The notes under the pieces were generated by a model that did no database searches, was not told the DNA's origin, and saw nothing but the letters and a program-made list of their open reading frames with translations. Of a stretch of 12,500 nt of DNA, positions 12,114 through 12,500 are shown piece by piece (within the stretch, counting starts at the first letter, position 1; each line of letters opens with the position of its first letter). The stretch spans positions 1 through 12,500 of the forward strand of contig JABUQX010148436.1 in the NCBI GenBank assembly GCA_015478945.1. The letters are read 5' to 3'. This DNA is from Trachelipus rathkii (taxonomy: Eukaryota; Arthropoda; Malacostraca; Isopoda; Trachelipodidae). A program made the translations under genes and the position numbers.

Positions 12114-12500
12114 ATTCGAATCCTCGTCAAACGGGATTTGTACTTTCGACTAGTCACCAGGACGGACACAAAAAATTGCTGTTTGTAAGAGATTTTTTGT
12201 AATTTATTACAGTTTACGGCATAGTGAATTACACTAATCTCAATACCCACACATCACTAAAAACATAGCCAACACATACAACAGAACAATCTATTATAAC
12301 ATACAAAATCACATTCTCTTATGCTTTTGGAATAAGAAGAAAGGCTCATCTAGATGCAAAACCACATCTGGTGGCTAGAATTTCCAAATGAGTCAAGCTG
12401 AAGCACGGCTTGCTATCAAGCTTAGATAATCTTTGCAATTTAATCACTTGGTTAGAATACATACATCACAATTTCCCCTGACTAAAGACCCTACTGCAGT
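12114..12500. other. Unassigned right end
   Basis: The first 60 bases (12114-12172) are GC-richer than their surroundings and include TTCGAATCC, which resembles a tRNA B-box. No T-stem pairing or A-box is found, so at most a tRNA-derived SINE remnant could be suggested. The rest is AT-rich, with TAACATACAA-type words, and has no coding, RNA or repeat feature that can be supported. The window ends without a boundary. Confidence 0.4.

Overview
The window is eukaryotic, AT-rich, repeat-dominated DNA, most likely from an invertebrate animal. The reasons are a decayed APE-type non-LTR retrotransposon (LINE), very long (TA)n microsatellites, TA-flanked non-autonomous elements with tandemly duplicated interiors, and the absence of any long bacterial-style ORF, operon or ribosome-binding-site layout. 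The exact phylum cannot be read from the sequence. No intact protein-coding gene, tRNA, rRNA or CRISPR array is supported.

Layout. Positions 115-3573 form a foldback-like structure. The left arm (115-1345) has about ten tandem 115-125 bp monomers. A non-coding AT-rich centre (1346-3100) holds a 620 bp tandem duplication. The right arm (3104-3573) has about four and a half of the same monomers in inverted orientation. The outermost monomers of the two arms share position-specific variants, so the arms look like true paired inverted repeats. From 3574 to 6173 lies a heavily frameshifted LINE copy with endonuclease remnants, reverse transcriptase (RT) motifs and a C-terminal Cys/His motif. It runs straight into a 477 bp (TA)n array (6174-6650).

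From 6651 to 9208 there is unassigned sequence split by a second (TA)n array (7565-7848), followed by a fragment of the 5' part of the same LINE family (8687-9106). From 9209 to 11242 a TA/TAA array and a (TA)n array flank a 1,125 bp element (9886-11010). That element has perfect 8 bp terminal inverted repeats, TA on both sides and an internal duplication of about 360 bp. The rest (11243-12500) is unassigned sequence around a fifth (TA)n array (11790-12113), with one weak candidate exon on the minus strand.

No genes here work together. The window records nested transposition and tandem amplification: at least three mobile-element families, and five TA arrays that together make up roughly 16% of the bases. 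The least ordinary features are the foldback element with subrepeated arms, the TA-flanked element whose right-end motif has been tandemly multiplied, and a recurrent TACCG interruption in separate TA arrays.
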